Positions 17,599-25,812 of a stretch of 64,000 bases of DNA are shown piece after piece. Position 1 is the first letter of the stretch; each line of letters opens with the position of its first letter. The notes under the pieces were generated by a model, which was given only the letters and a program-made list of their open reading frames with translations, had not been told where the DNA came from and ran no database searches. The position numbers were made by a program, and so were the translations under genes. This stretch comes from Microcaldota archaeon (GTDB lineage Archaea > Micrarchaeota > Micrarchaeia > Micrarchaeales > Micrarchaeaceae): positions 185,598-249,597 of the forward strand of contig JAJYLX010000001.1 of NCBI GenBank assembly GCA_021787495.1. Direction: 5' to 3'.

Positions 17599-18390
17599 TC
17601 AGTTCTTAGCCGAGTCGCCATCTACGTAGCGCCTGAGAATTGATTTGTTCCCGAAATTTATGAGCTCGCCTGAGAACACGGTGAATACGACCTCCAGCGA
17701 GTGGGTGAACTCCCGCTTGCTTAAAGTGACCGCCTTCTCTAGCCAGCCGGCCAGGTTCGGAACCTGCCCCGCCGCCCCTATCTGCCCCATTATGTAGGCT
17801 TCGACGTAGTGGTGTGGTTCGTCTGTGACCCTGATCATCGTAGCGGGCAGCTCATCCCACGCCATCGCCGCCGCGGCGTCCACCTCGTTGCCCGTCATCG
17901 CGTTCGAGGTCGCCACCCCGAACGCATCTTTGATCCTGCCGAGCGAGAGCATGCGCGCGCATACGAGGAGAGCGGTGTCCCTGTCGCCGCTGCCGTCTCC
18001 GAGAACGAGCAGCCCCGCCCTGTTCCTGTTCTCGAACTCGACGAGCCTGGCGACGCCTTCGCCATCCGTGCCTATAAGCGAGCCTATCCTGTTGCGTGCT
18101 GAGTCGTAGGCGCTCCAGGCCCTCCCTATCTCGCTCTCAAGGTTCTTCACCACGGCGCCGAGATACATGCTCTCCAGCGCGGCCATGCTGAAGGTCATGC
18201 CCGGACGCATCGGGTCTTCGGACCTGCGCTTCTCGTAGTAGTGCCTGTGGAACTTGTCGCTCCAGTCGAAGTAAGACGTCCCGCTTTCCTTGTCGTCCGC
18301 CAGCCTGTGCGCCAGGAATTCAATCCCATTTCCACGCCTGTCCAGTTCAGGCAGCCTTTCATTCATGCGTGGGTCTATGTTCCTTTCCAT
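17599..18390 (-). CDS. Hypothetical protein
   Basis: About 263 residues from ATG 18390; the frame extends upstream without clear support. The protein is soluble and mixed, with an acidic middle region (GDGSGDRDTALLVCARML) and a C-terminal segment VFTVFSGELINFGNKSILRRY. No family is recognised. It runs in the same direction as the preceding small gene and may share its transcript. Confidence 0.6.
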   Translation of the reverse strand: MERNIDPRMNERLPELDRRGNGIEFLAHRLADDKESGTSYFDWSDKFHRHYYEKRRSEDPMRPGMTFSMAALESMYLGAVVKNLESEIGRAWSAYDSARNRIGSLIGTDGEGVARLVEFENRNRAGLLVLGDGSGDRDTALLVCARMLSLGRIKDAFGVATSNAMTGNEVDAAAAMAWDELPATMIRVTDEPHHYVEAYIMGQIGAAGQVPNLAGWLEKAVTLSKREFTHSLEVVFTVFSGELINFGNKSILRRYVDGDSAKN

Positions 18391-18529
18391 AACTCCACCA
18401 GCTAGCCAATCATCTTTCCGGCATGCAGCCGGCGCCGGCAATGTGCCTCTCGAAGCAAGGCGCACCAATCATAGGGCCGCCCAATTCAAGGTATCTTTCG
18501 GGCATGCATTCGCCGATTGCCATCGCACG

Positions 18530-18877
18530 TCATTCCTCCCTCTTGAGCCCCTCCGCTTTCTCCATCACTTTGGCGAACTTCTCCTTAATGAAGGAGTCGA
18601 AGTGCTTCCTGAGGAGATCCTCCACGCTGGTGCCGCTCTTGTCGGCCACGGCGCGCGCCCTCGCATCCTCCTCGAGCACCCTCCTGTTGTCCGGATCGCC
18701 GACCTTGGCGAGCTCGAGGAGTGGGCACCACCACGTTTTTGGGTCCTTGGCCGTGAGCCAGCGGAAATCGCTCTCGTCGTGCAGCATCGACCTGAGCACA
18801 CCGGGCCCGGACCTGTTGATGTTCTCGGCGTATTGCTCTATCTGCTTGCGGGTGAGCGTCAGCCCCAACGTTTTCAT
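18530..18877 (-). CDS. Hypothetical protein
   Basis: 115 residues, soluble, charged and mainly helical, with a Trp-rich centre (KDPKTWWCPLLELAK). The C-terminal half is a long charged helix (EKFAKVMEKAEGLKREE). No recognised family. A weak TATA-like AAATATTT is seen upstream near 18897. Confidence 0.55.
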   Translation of the reverse strand: MKTLGLTLTRKQIEQYAENINRSGPGVLRSMLHDESDFRWLTAKDPKTWWCPLLELAKVGDPDNRRVLEEDARARAVADKSGTSVEDLLRKHFDSFIKEKFAKVMEKAEGLKREE

Positions 18878-18920
18878 AAGGACGTGTATAGCGATGAAAT
18901 ATTTACAGGTTCTGCACGGC

Positions 18921-19247
18921 TCAGCTCGTCCCTATCAGGAATACGCCAGCCGTTATGACGACCACGCCTATCCACCTGACGAACGGCACCGTCTCTATGA
19001 AGTTGGCAAGCATGACCGCGAATATGTACGAGAGGCCCCCTATGCCGTATGCCCATGAGAGGTGCACCCTGCTCAGCACGTAGAAATATATCAGCGTCGA
19101 GATGACGTATGAGAGCACGCCGAGCCCGAGCAGCCAGTAGGTCGTGCCGCTGCCGATTACCGACAGCTTGAACAGGAACTGCCCGATCGCCCCCAAGGAC
19201 GTCGACCCCAGGAGCATCAGCAGGTTCGTGCTCTTGCGCCCGTCCAT
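18921..19247 (-). CDS. EamA/SMR-type half-transporter, subunit B
   Basis: 108 residues with four TM helices. It has the small-multidrug-resistance/EamA half pattern: GAIGQFLFKLSV in helix 1 and SRVHLSWAYGIGGLSYIFAVM in the middle. It is likely to pair with the product of the adjacent gene as an antiparallel heterodimer. It lies 4 bases after that gene. The substrate is unknown; polyprenyl-phosphate sugar flippases and drug or metabolite exporters share this fold. Confidence 0.8.
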   Translation of the reverse strand: MDGRKSTNLLMLLGSTSLGAIGQFLFKLSVIGSGTTYWLLGLGVLSYVISTLIYFYVLSRVHLSWAYGIGGLSYIFAVMLANFIETVPFVRWIGVVVITAGVFLIGTS

Positions 19248-19251
19248 AGGA

Positions 19252-19623
19252 TCACAGCGTCGTGCTGACTATCGCTATCCCGGCGAGTATCAGCGCTATG
19301 CCCGCGGCACGCCTCATGTTGAACCTCTCGTGCAGCGCGAATACCGACAACAGGAATACGAACACGAATGTGCTCGCGAAGATCGGGTACACGAACGAGA
19401 GCGGTGCGTTGTCGAGTGCGAAGAGGTAGATGCCGAAGCTGGCGAGGTATCCGGCTACGCCCAGCAGGGCCCCGCGCTTCCTTGCGAGGGCGAGCATGCC
19501 GCCTATCCCGCTTATCCTGCCCGTCATGCTCTTCTTGAAGAGCAGCTGCGATAGCGACGCTATCAGCGCCGCAACAAGTGTTATTAAGATTACGAGGAAT
19601 ATATCCAAGCCATCACGGTGCAA
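19252..19623 (-). CDS. EamA/SMR-type half-transporter, subunit A
   Basis: 123 residues with four TM helices. It shows SLSQLLFKKSMTG in helix 1 and DNAPLSFVYPIFASTFVFVFLL in the middle, the EamA half-domain pattern. It is the paired partner of the downstream gene. The start lies only 2 bases from the start of the divergent small membrane gene at 19626, so the two promoters must overlap the opposite gene. Confidence 0.8.
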   Translation of the reverse strand: MHRDGLDIFLVILITLVAALIASLSQLLFKKSMTGRISGIGGMLALARKRGALLGVAGYLASFGIYLFALDNAPLSFVYPIFASTFVFVFLLSVFALHERFNMRRAAGIALILAGIAIVSTTL

Positions 19624-19625
19624 CC

Positions 19626-19844
19626 ATGCCTGTGCAGATAGAGCTGATCACGTCCACTGCAGTACTTATACTCACAGTTTCAACTATAGCCGTATTTATA
19701 GTTTATGGCTACACCATCCTATCTTATGCGGTGCTCATCGCGGCCCTGGCCCTCGCCTTCTTCGACGTGTGGCTGATACAGAGGGACCGCGCCGCAAGTG
19801 CCACCGGCACTAGGGGCATGCAGAAAAGGAAGCGCAAGAGATGA
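19626..19844 (+). CDS. Small two-TM hypothetical protein
   Basis: 72 residues from ATG 19626, which follows directly on the divergent gene. There are two hydrophobic segments (about residues 8-28 and 32-50) and a basic C-terminal tail (GMQKRKRKR). It overlaps the topA start by 4 bases (ATGA), so it is probably the first gene of the topA operon. Function is unknown. Confidence 0.65.
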   Translation: MPVQIELITSTAVLILTVSTIAVFIVYGYTILSYAVLIAALALAFFDVWLIQRDRAASATGTRGMQKRKRKR

Positions 19845-22060
19845 AGACACTCATAATATCGGAGAAGCCAAGTGTCGCCGAAAGGGTAGCCTCCGCCCTC
19901 GGGGGCAGCACGCTGAAGAGGATGAAGAGCGGGGAGGGTGTGAGCTACTACAGCTTCCATGAAGGGGCGGACGAGACGTTCGTCGTCGCGGCCGTAGGCC
20001 ATCTCTACACCATAGCCCAGACCGGGGGCAACAGGAACTACCCCGTGCTGGACGTCGAATGGCAGCCATCGTATAAGGTGAGCAACTCGTCCTCCTACAC
20101 GAAGAAGTACCTCGACGTGATAGAGGAGGTCATGCCCAAGTGCGAGCACTACGTCAACGCGTGCGACTTCGACGTCGAGGGCACGGTGATAGGCACCAAC
20201 ATCATACGCATCATGGGGGACGTGAAGAGGGCGAGGCGCATGAAGTTCTCCACAACGACCACGCGCGACCTCCAGGAGGCGTACAGGAACATGCAGCAGC
20301 TCGATATCGGCAACTTCTACGCCGGGGAGGCGAGGCACATGCTCGACTGGCTCTGGGGCATAAACCTCAGCAGGGCGCTAACGAGGACGGCGTTCGGGTG
20401 GAACATATCCAAGACGAACTCGTTAAGCATAGGCAGGGTGCAGGGCCCGTCCCTGTCCATACTGGTGAAGAGGGAACTGGAGATACGGAACTTCAAGGAG
20501 GAGCCGTTCTGGCGGCTCATCGCGCTCGTCTCAGGTATCGAGTTCCTCAATGCGAGGGGCGACCTGTTCGACAAGAAGTCCGCCGACAAGGCCGCGGAGG
20601 AGACGAAGCGCAACCCAGAGGGCACGGTCGAGAGCGTGGAGGCGGCGGACAGGGAGATGTACCCTTACCCGCCGTTCGACCTCACGGCGCTGCAGCTCGA
20701 GGCGAGCAGGGCGCTCAGGTACGACCCGTCGAGGACGCTCGCGATAGCGCAGTCGCTGTACGAGCGGTCGTACATATCCTACCCGAGGACGTCGTCGCAG
20801 AAGCTGCCCGCGTCGCTCGGCCTCAAGGGCATAATAGAGGAGCTCTCGAAGAACAGGCTCTACAAGGACTATGCCGAGACGCTCATCAGGCAGGGCAGGT
20901 TCAAGCCGCTCGAAGGCAAGAAGGAGGACGAGGCCCACCCCGCGATATTCCCGACGGGCGAGCACCCCGTCAACCTGACGGGGGAGGAGGAGAAGCTATA
21001 TGACCTCATAGTCCGCAGGTTCCTCGCCTGCTTCGCCGAGCCTGCGCTCGTCAGGAGGGCGAAGGTCGTCGCCAAGTTCGGAAGCGAATCCTACTCTGCG
21101 ACTGGCGCGACGATGGTGAGGAAGGGATGGCTGGACGTCTACCCATTCACCCAGGTTGCGGAGAAGGAGCTGCCGCCGCTCAAGGCGCGCGACAGGGTCA
21201 GGCTGGAGAAGCTTGACGAGCGCGAGATGATGACGCAGCCCCCGAAGAGGTACACGAAGGCCGGGCTGATAGCTGAGCTCGAGAAGAGGGAGCTCGGAAC
21301 CAAGGCCACGAGGGCGGGCATAATCGACACGCTGATCAAGAGGGGATACATAACTGGCGCGAGCCTCGAGGTCACGAAGTTCGGCATGAGCGTCTACGAC
21401 GCGCTGGACAAGAACTGCAACATGATAGTCAACGAGGAGACGACGAGGAAGCTCGAGGAGGACATGGAGGCGATAAGCAGGTCGAAGAAGACGGAGGACG
21501 AGGTCATCGGGGAGGGCAAGCAGATGCTCCTGGAGGCGCTGAAGGCGTTCGACGAGCACAAGGACAACATAGCGATTGAGATACGCAACGCGCTCAAGGA
21601 GAGCGTCCCCACGCTAGGCAAGTGCCCGAAGGACGGCGGTGACCTCGTCATACGCAGGTCGAAGGCCGGCAAGACCTTCGTGGCGTGCAACAACTACCCG
21701 AACTGCACAAACACCTACTCGCTGCCGCAGGGCGCGCTGATAGAGGCAACCGGGAACACGTGCGAGCACTGCCATACGCCGATAATAAAGGTGATAAGGA
21801 AGGGCAGGCGCCCGTTCACGATGGACCTCGACCCGAACTGCGTGACGAAGAAGGACTGGGGCTCGAACAGGGATGATGGATCCTCGGTGGTGGCCGCAAG
21901 CGAGCTCGCGCAGCCTGAGGGCGGTGCGAAGGCTGGACAGCGCAAGATGGAACCCGCCGCGGCCAAGGCGAAAGCCAAGGTTGCCGAAACGGCCAAGGCG
22001 AAACCCAAGGCAAAGGCCGCGAAGAAAAAGGTGACGAAGCATGTCAAGGCACAAAAATGA
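19841..22060 (+). CDS. topA: DNA topoisomerase I (type IA)
   Basis: 739 residues. A TOPRIM domain is at the N-terminus (LIISEKPSVAERVASALG; DFDVEG acidic motif near 105). The active-site Tyr lies in SYISYPRTSS at about residue 313. A C-terminal zinc-ribbon region (CPKDGG..., CNNYPNC, CEHCH) spans about residues 590-650, and a Lys/Ala-rich tail resembles histone-like DNA-binding tails. It relaxes negative supercoils. There are 4-base and 20-base overlaps with its neighbours. Confidence 0.96.
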   Translation: MKTLIISEKPSVAERVASALGGSTLKRMKSGEGVSYYSFHEGADETFVVAAVGHLYTIAQTGGNRNYPVLDVEWQPSYKVSNSSSYTKKYLDVIEEVMPKCEHYVNACDFDVEGTVIGTNIIRIMGDVKRARRMKFSTTTTRDLQEAYRNMQQLDIGNFYAGEARHMLDWLWGINLSRALTRTAFGWNISKTNSLSIGRVQGPSLSILVKRELEIRNFKEEPFWRLIALVSGIEFLNARGDLFDKKSADKAAEETKRNPEGTVESVEAADREMYPYPPFDLTALQLEASRALRYDPSRTLAIAQSLYERSYISYPRTSSQKLPASLGLKGIIEELSKNRLYKDYAETLIRQGRFKPLEGKKEDEAHPAIFPTGEHPVNLTGEEEKLYDLIVRRFLACFAEPALVRRAKVVAKFGSESYSATGATMVRKGWLDVYPFTQVAEKELPPLKARDRVRLEKLDEREMMTQPPKRYTKAGLIAELEKRELGTKATRAGIIDTLIKRGYITGASLEVTKFGMSVYDALDKNCNMIVNEETTRKLEEDMEAISRSKKTEDEVIGEGKQMLLEALKAFDEHKDNIAIEIRNALKESVPTLGKCPKDGGDLVIRRSKAGKTFVACNNYPNCTNTYSLPQGALIEATGNTCEHCHTPIIKVIRKGRRPFTMDLDPNCVTKKDWGSNRDDGSSVVAASELAQPEGGAKAGQRKMEPAAAKAKAKVAETAKAKPKAKAAKKKVTKHVKAQK

Positions 22061-22628
22061 CGACCGCATGTACCTGCCGAAGCACTTCAGGAGGCTGAAG
22101 CGCTCGCCGCAGGTCATACTGCCGAAGGACATAGGGATGATAATCGCTTACACCGGCATAGGAAAGGAGAGCGTCTGCCTTGATGCGGGCACGGGTAGCG
22201 GCTGGCTGGCCGTGTCGCTCGCAAGGATATGCAAGGAGGTGACGAGCTACGACGTCAGGCAGGACTTCCTCGACATAGCGGCGAGGAACCGCGATGCCGA
22301 GGGGCTCGCCAACCTGGAGCTGAAGAATGCGGACTTCACCAAGAAGGTAAGCGAGCGCAACGCCGACCTCGTCACTCTCGACATGCCCAACTCCGAGAAG
22401 GCGCTGAGGAACGCGAGGCTGGCGCTGAAGGAAGGAGGCTATGTGGTTGGATATCTCCCGCACATGGAGCAGGTCAAGCGGTTCGTCGACAAGGCCACGA
22501 AGCTCGGCTTCAAGGAGATAACGACCATAGAGACGATAGTGAGGGACATGCTCGTGCGCGAGGAGGGCATGCGCCCGTCAACGAAGGGCGTGTGGCACAC
22601 CGCCTACCTTGTCTTCGCGGAGAAATAA
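22041..22628 (+). CDS. trmI: tRNA (adenine-N1) methyltransferase TrmI-like
   Basis: 195 residues from ATG 22041, overlapping topA; ATG 22068 is the alternative. The Rossmann methyltransferase domain begins almost at once: LKRSPQVILPKDIGMI, then the AdoMet loop DAGTGSGWLA, and LVTLDMPNSEK. It lacks the N-terminal beta domain of about 60 residues found in standard TrmI. It is likely to make m1A57/58 in tRNA. Its last 29 codons recur at 24511, on the far side of an accessory insertion. Confidence 0.88.
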   Translation: MSRHKNDDRMYLPKHFRRLKRSPQVILPKDIGMIIAYTGIGKESVCLDAGTGSGWLAVSLARICKEVTSYDVRQDFLDIAARNRDAEGLANLELKNADFTKKVSERNADLVTLDMPNSEKALRNARLALKEGGYVVGYLPHMEQVKRFVDKATKLGFKEITTIETIVRDMLVREEGMRPSTKGVWHTAYLVFAEK

Positions 22629-22629
22629 T

Positions 22630-23061
22630 ATGACATTGAGGAAGATGGGAAGCAACCGGAGAGGTTGGGTGATAGACGAAAGCCTTAGGGACGCCTCGGT
22701 TCTGTCAAAATTAAGCATCCTCGGAGAAAAGATCGAGGAAAACGGGGATGGCTACAGGAGAAGGATCCGGAAGCTCTATACCGTGGGTGTGAGCGATGCA
22801 GCCATAAGCGAAGTCTCGAAGGCCCTTGAAAAGCAGATAAGGCCCGGCTACTACGCCCATTTCACCAACGGGAAAAAGTTGCTGGTAATCTTCCACGGGA
22901 AATCGTTCGTGATAAAGCTAAAAGGTCTGGGTGAGGACAAGGGATTCGGGATAGGCTCGTTCGAGGCCGAACCAGAGGACCTCCCCCTATGGGCGGCAGC
23001 CTACGGGTACGGGATAACCGAGGGGAAGGTCGACGCCAGGTACATGATAACAGTGAAATAA
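22630..23061 (+). CDS. Hypothetical protein
   Basis: 143 residues from ATG 22630, directly after the trmI stop. It is soluble, with a basic N-terminus (MTLRKMGSNRRGWVIDESLRD cut short here) and a C-terminal part that looks alpha/beta (KKLLVIFHGKSFVIKLKG). No family recognised. It lies inside the segment bounded by the two trmI 3' copies and may be accessory cargo. Confidence 0.6.
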   Translation: MTLRKMGSNRRGWVIDESLRDASVLSKLSILGEKIEENGDGYRRRIRKLYTVGVSDAAISEVSKALEKQIRPGYYAHFTNGKKLLVIFHGKSFVIKLKGLGEDKGFGIGSFEAEPEDLPLWAAAYGYGITEGKVDARYMITVK

Positions 23062-23142
23062 CTACACCTGTACAACCATTCTCCAGCCACTGTATGTGCT
23101 CGTTTCTCCCCCCGGGTAACGCTGCTATTATGGCTGCATTTG

Positions 23143-23161
23143 TGTATCAGTCACTGATACA
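23143..23161. promoter_or_regulatory. Perfect palindrome, probable operator
   Basis: TGTATCAG-TCA-CTGATACA: 8-base arms with a 3-base centre, 39 bases before the ATPase start region. It shares TGTATCAG with the second dyad below. Confidence 0.6.
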
Positions 23162-23172
23162 ATAATGCTTAA

Positions 23173-23196
23173 TAATGTATCAGTTGTAATACATTA
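23173..23196. promoter_or_regulatory. Second dyad upstream of the DUF4143 ATPase
   Basis: TAATGTAT-(8 bases)-ATACATTA, perfect 8-base arms, ending just before the GTG start at 23200. Together with the first palindrome it suggests autoregulation or a stress-responsive operator. AATAATG also occurs twice between them. Confidence 0.5.
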
Positions 23197-23199
23197 CTG

Positions 23200-24495
23200 G
23201 TGTGCGCGATGATCGACGTCCAACTGGTGAAGGATTACCTGTCCTACCACCTTGATGAGAAGGCAGTAGGCCTCGTTCCCAGGGAGGTGCGCCTCGGAAG
23301 CACTGCCGGAAAGGCGACAACGATAATAGGCCCGAGAAGAGCAGGAAAGACGTCGCTTATGAAGGAGGAGATGGCGCGTCTCGGCTCAGAGAGCAGCGTC
23401 TATCTCGACTTCGAGGACATCGCGATAAAGGGGGCATCAGCCGCAGAATGCCTGCGCATAGTTGCAGAGCTGTTCACGGAAGTCAGCGGCAGGCGGGCCG
23501 AGAGCGTCTTCCTAGATGAGATACAGAACCTAGGCGATTGGCAGAGCTTCGTGAGAACTCTCCTCGACCGCGGCTACAAGGTCTATGTGACCGGGTCATC
23601 GTCAAGGCTGCTGTCCAGGGAGATTGCGACCCAGCTGCGAGGCAGGAGCAGGCAGTTCCTCCTGCTACCGTTCTCGTTCAGTGAGTACCTCCTGGCGACG
23701 GGCAACTCCGGGATCCATATTGGCACCCTAAGCGGTGTGGGGAAGCTGAAGAATCTGCTTTCGTCCTATCTGGAATCTGGCGGCTACCCTGAGGTGGTGC
23801 TGGGCAGGGACAGCAGGGACAGGCTGCTCGGCGAATACCGCGAACTCATATTCCTGAAGGACTTCGTCGAGCGCGAGAAGGCGAAGAGCATCGATGTCGC
23901 AAGGTTCGTGTTCAACTTCGTAGTGCAGGGCTTTGCAGGCGAGATCACGGTAAGGAGGATAATGAACGCGATGAAGTCCAGCGGCGTCCCGTTCGGCAGG
24001 AACACGGTGTATGACTATGTGGAAAGGCTGCAGGACACGATGGTATTCTTCTTCCTGGGCAGGTACTCTCCGAAAGTCAGCATGAGGGCCGGCTGGCCAA
24101 AGAAGGTCTACCTGGCAGACAACGGACTGGCATGGCGGCTGAGCAGCGACAAGGGCAGGCTCATGGAAAACGTTGTCTTCCTACAGCTGAAGCGGAGCCA
24201 GGTCTCTAATCCCCTCGACGACCTGTACTATTATAGGGACGGGCGCGGGGAGGTGGACTTCGTGCTGAAGCGCGGCGCCGTGGTGATAGAACTGCTGCAG
24301 GTCACCTATTCCGAGAGGGAAGTTGCGGACAGGGAGATAAAGCCGCTCCTCGAGGCGGGCAGAAAGCTCAGATGCAGGGACCTCAAGGTCATAACATGGG
24401 GCTACGAGACCGTGAAGTCGTTCGGAACGCAGAAGGTGGCCTTCGTCCCTCTCTGGAGATGGCTGCTGGTCCGAAAGGACGCTCCAATGAGATAA
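23200..24495 (+). CDS. AAA-type ATPase with DUF4143
   Basis: 431 residues from GTG 23200; ATG 23209 is also possible. Walker A is GPRRAGKTS (about residues 47-55), Walker B VFLDEIQN (about 105-112), and a sensor VTGSSSRLL follows. The C-terminal DUF4143 region (about 205-400) ends in a PD-(D/E)XK-like core GEVDFVLKRGAVVIELLQV. These ATPases are common in archaeal accessory DNA and their role is unclear. It is bracketed by trmI 3' repeats and followed by the remnant of a second such ATPase. Confidence 0.9.
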   Translation: MCAMIDVQLVKDYLSYHLDEKAVGLVPREVRLGSTAGKATTIIGPRRAGKTSLMKEEMARLGSESSVYLDFEDIAIKGASAAECLRIVAELFTEVSGRRAESVFLDEIQNLGDWQSFVRTLLDRGYKVYVTGSSSRLLSREIATQLRGRSRQFLLLPFSFSEYLLATGNSGIHIGTLSGVGKLKNLLSSYLESGGYPEVVLGRDSRDRLLGEYRELIFLKDFVEREKAKSIDVARFVFNFVVQGFAGEITVRRIMNAMKSSGVPFGRNTVYDYVERLQDTMVFFFLGRYSPKVSMRAGWPKKVYLADNGLAWRLSSDKGRLMENVVFLQLKRSQVSNPLDDLYYYRDGRGEVDFVLKRGAVVIELLQVTYSEREVADREIKPLLEAGRKLRCRDLKVITWGYETVKSFGTQKVAFVPLWRWLLVRKDAPMR

Positions 24496-24510
24496 TCGTG
24501 TTGTGGACCT

Positions 24511-24598
24511 TAGTGAGGGACATGCTCGTCAGGAAGGAGGGCATGCGGCCCTCGACAAAGGGTGTCCGGCACACCGCCTACCTTGTCTTCGCGGAGAA
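24511..24598 (+). repeat. Second copy of the trmI 3' end
   Basis: 88 bases match 22537-22624 with no gaps and 11 mismatches (my count). The encoded peptide differs at only 2 of 29 positions (VRDMLVRKEGMRPSTKGV...), so most differences are synonymous. It has no start or upstream part of the gene. It marks the right boundary of the inserted segment. Confidence 0.85.
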
Positions 24599-24620
24599 GT
24601 GAGTAACAGGCATTTATTCC

Positions 24621-24929
24621 TTGTCTGCGATGCATATCACGATGCTATGGGCATTGCAAGGGACAGGATGCGCCAAAACCGCGCGGCTGCACTTCTGGCG
24701 CACAACCTCCAAGACAGAGGTGGATATCATCGCTGAGAGGCAGGGGAAACCGCCGCTGCCGATAGAGGTAAAGTTCCAGCGTTTCACGGAAGCAGAGATA
24801 GGCCGCAGCCTATACGGCTTCCTCGACGAGTACAAGCCGGGCAACTGCTTGGTGGTGACGAAGGATTTTTGGGGCGAAAGCGCCGCAAAAGGGACAAAAG
24901 CAAGATTCGTCCCGATCAGCTATGTCTGA
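24621..24929 (+). pseudogene. C-terminal remnant of a DUF4143 ATPase
   Basis: 102 codons from a TTG. The last 80 residues are the end of a DUF4143 protein: FWRTTSKTEVDIIAERQ, then LPIEVKFQR (D...E-K nuclease-like core) and a final VPISYV. The ATPase domain and most of DUF4143 are missing. It is not the same sequence as the intact ATPase upstream. It suggests repeated insertion of this family at the trmI end. Confidence 0.75.
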
Positions 24930-24935
24930 AAAGGC

Positions 24936-25802
24936 TCACTTCAGCGCCATCCTCAGCGCGTCGAGCTCCATGATTACGGCTTTGACTCTCGCTGCCTCCC
25001 TCCTGTTGGGAAAGATCACGTGGAGCGATTCCAGGCGGCCGATCAGTTCGCCGTATTTCTTCCTCTCGACCCTGAAACCTAGGCCTTCAAAGAAAGCCAC
25101 AGCCTCCTCCTTCGTCCCGAACTTGAAATCGTAATCCCTACCTATCAGTTTCCTCTGCTCCCTCGTGCGGTTCGCATACTGCGGGTAGAGCCTGCCGAAG
25201 CTCGGATCCTCCAGGGTGCGAACGTCAGGAGTTATATAGATGCCGCCGAAGCGCCCCAGTATCCTCTTCGCGTTCAGCGCTATCTTCGCCTGCTGCTCGT
25301 GCGGGTAGTACATCATGAGGCCCTCGTGCACAACGGCTACCTCCCTGTTCTCCAGAAGGCTTATGACACCTGCCAGCCCTTCGCCGGTGACCGCATCGAA
25401 TTTTGCAAAATGCACGTTCGCGCATCCTCCTTTGGACAGGGTGCCGCTTACCTCCCTCATCTGTTCCAGAGCGCTGTCGTCCTGATCCGTGTGTATGAAA
25501 TTCCAGGAAGGGTTGTTTATGCCCCTCGTGGTCCTCCCGGCTGCAAATTCGACCACCTGTGTCACGCCGCTCTGCTTTATTAACGCATCCACCGCCTTGT
25601 AGCGCGCCTCAATAGTAGGAATCATCGTCCTTACGCTATCGAATGACCCTGCAGTGCCATTGCGGAATGCTTCCTCCGCGTTTACCAGATCGGAAAGCCT
25701 CTTGGCGTTCGGTATCTCTGAGAAGCTCCTGAAATACACCGTATCGAGGTTGGTGTCCTGCAGCAGCTTGGACGGCTTTTCAACATCGCTCGTCTTGTGC
25801 AT
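24936..25802 (-). CDS. LCMT-like class I methyltransferase
   Basis: 289 residues from ATG 25802 (a GTG codon precedes it). The AdoMet motif is QVVEFAAGRTTRG (about residues 85-97), and VVHEGLMMYYP follows at about 157-168. This is typical of the leucine carboxyl methyltransferase/PPM family, which methylates carboxylates or makes secondary metabolites. The acceptor is unknown. It runs 8 bases after the DNA glycosylase on the same strand, so the two are likely co-transcribed. Confidence 0.8.
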   Translation of the reverse strand: MHKTSDVEKPSKLLQDTNLDTVYFRSFSEIPNAKRLSDLVNAEEAFRNGTAGSFDSVRTMIPTIEARYKAVDALIKQSGVTQVVEFAAGRTTRGINNPSWNFIHTDQDDSALEQMREVSGTLSKGGCANVHFAKFDAVTGEGLAGVISLLENREVAVVHEGLMMYYPHEQQAKIALNAKRILGRFGGIYITPDVRTLEDPSFGRLYPQYANRTREQRKLIGRDYDFKFGTKEEAVAFFEGLGFRVERKKYGELIGRLESLHVIFPNRREAARVKAVIMELDALRMALK

Positions 25803-25812
25803 CACAGCCCCC

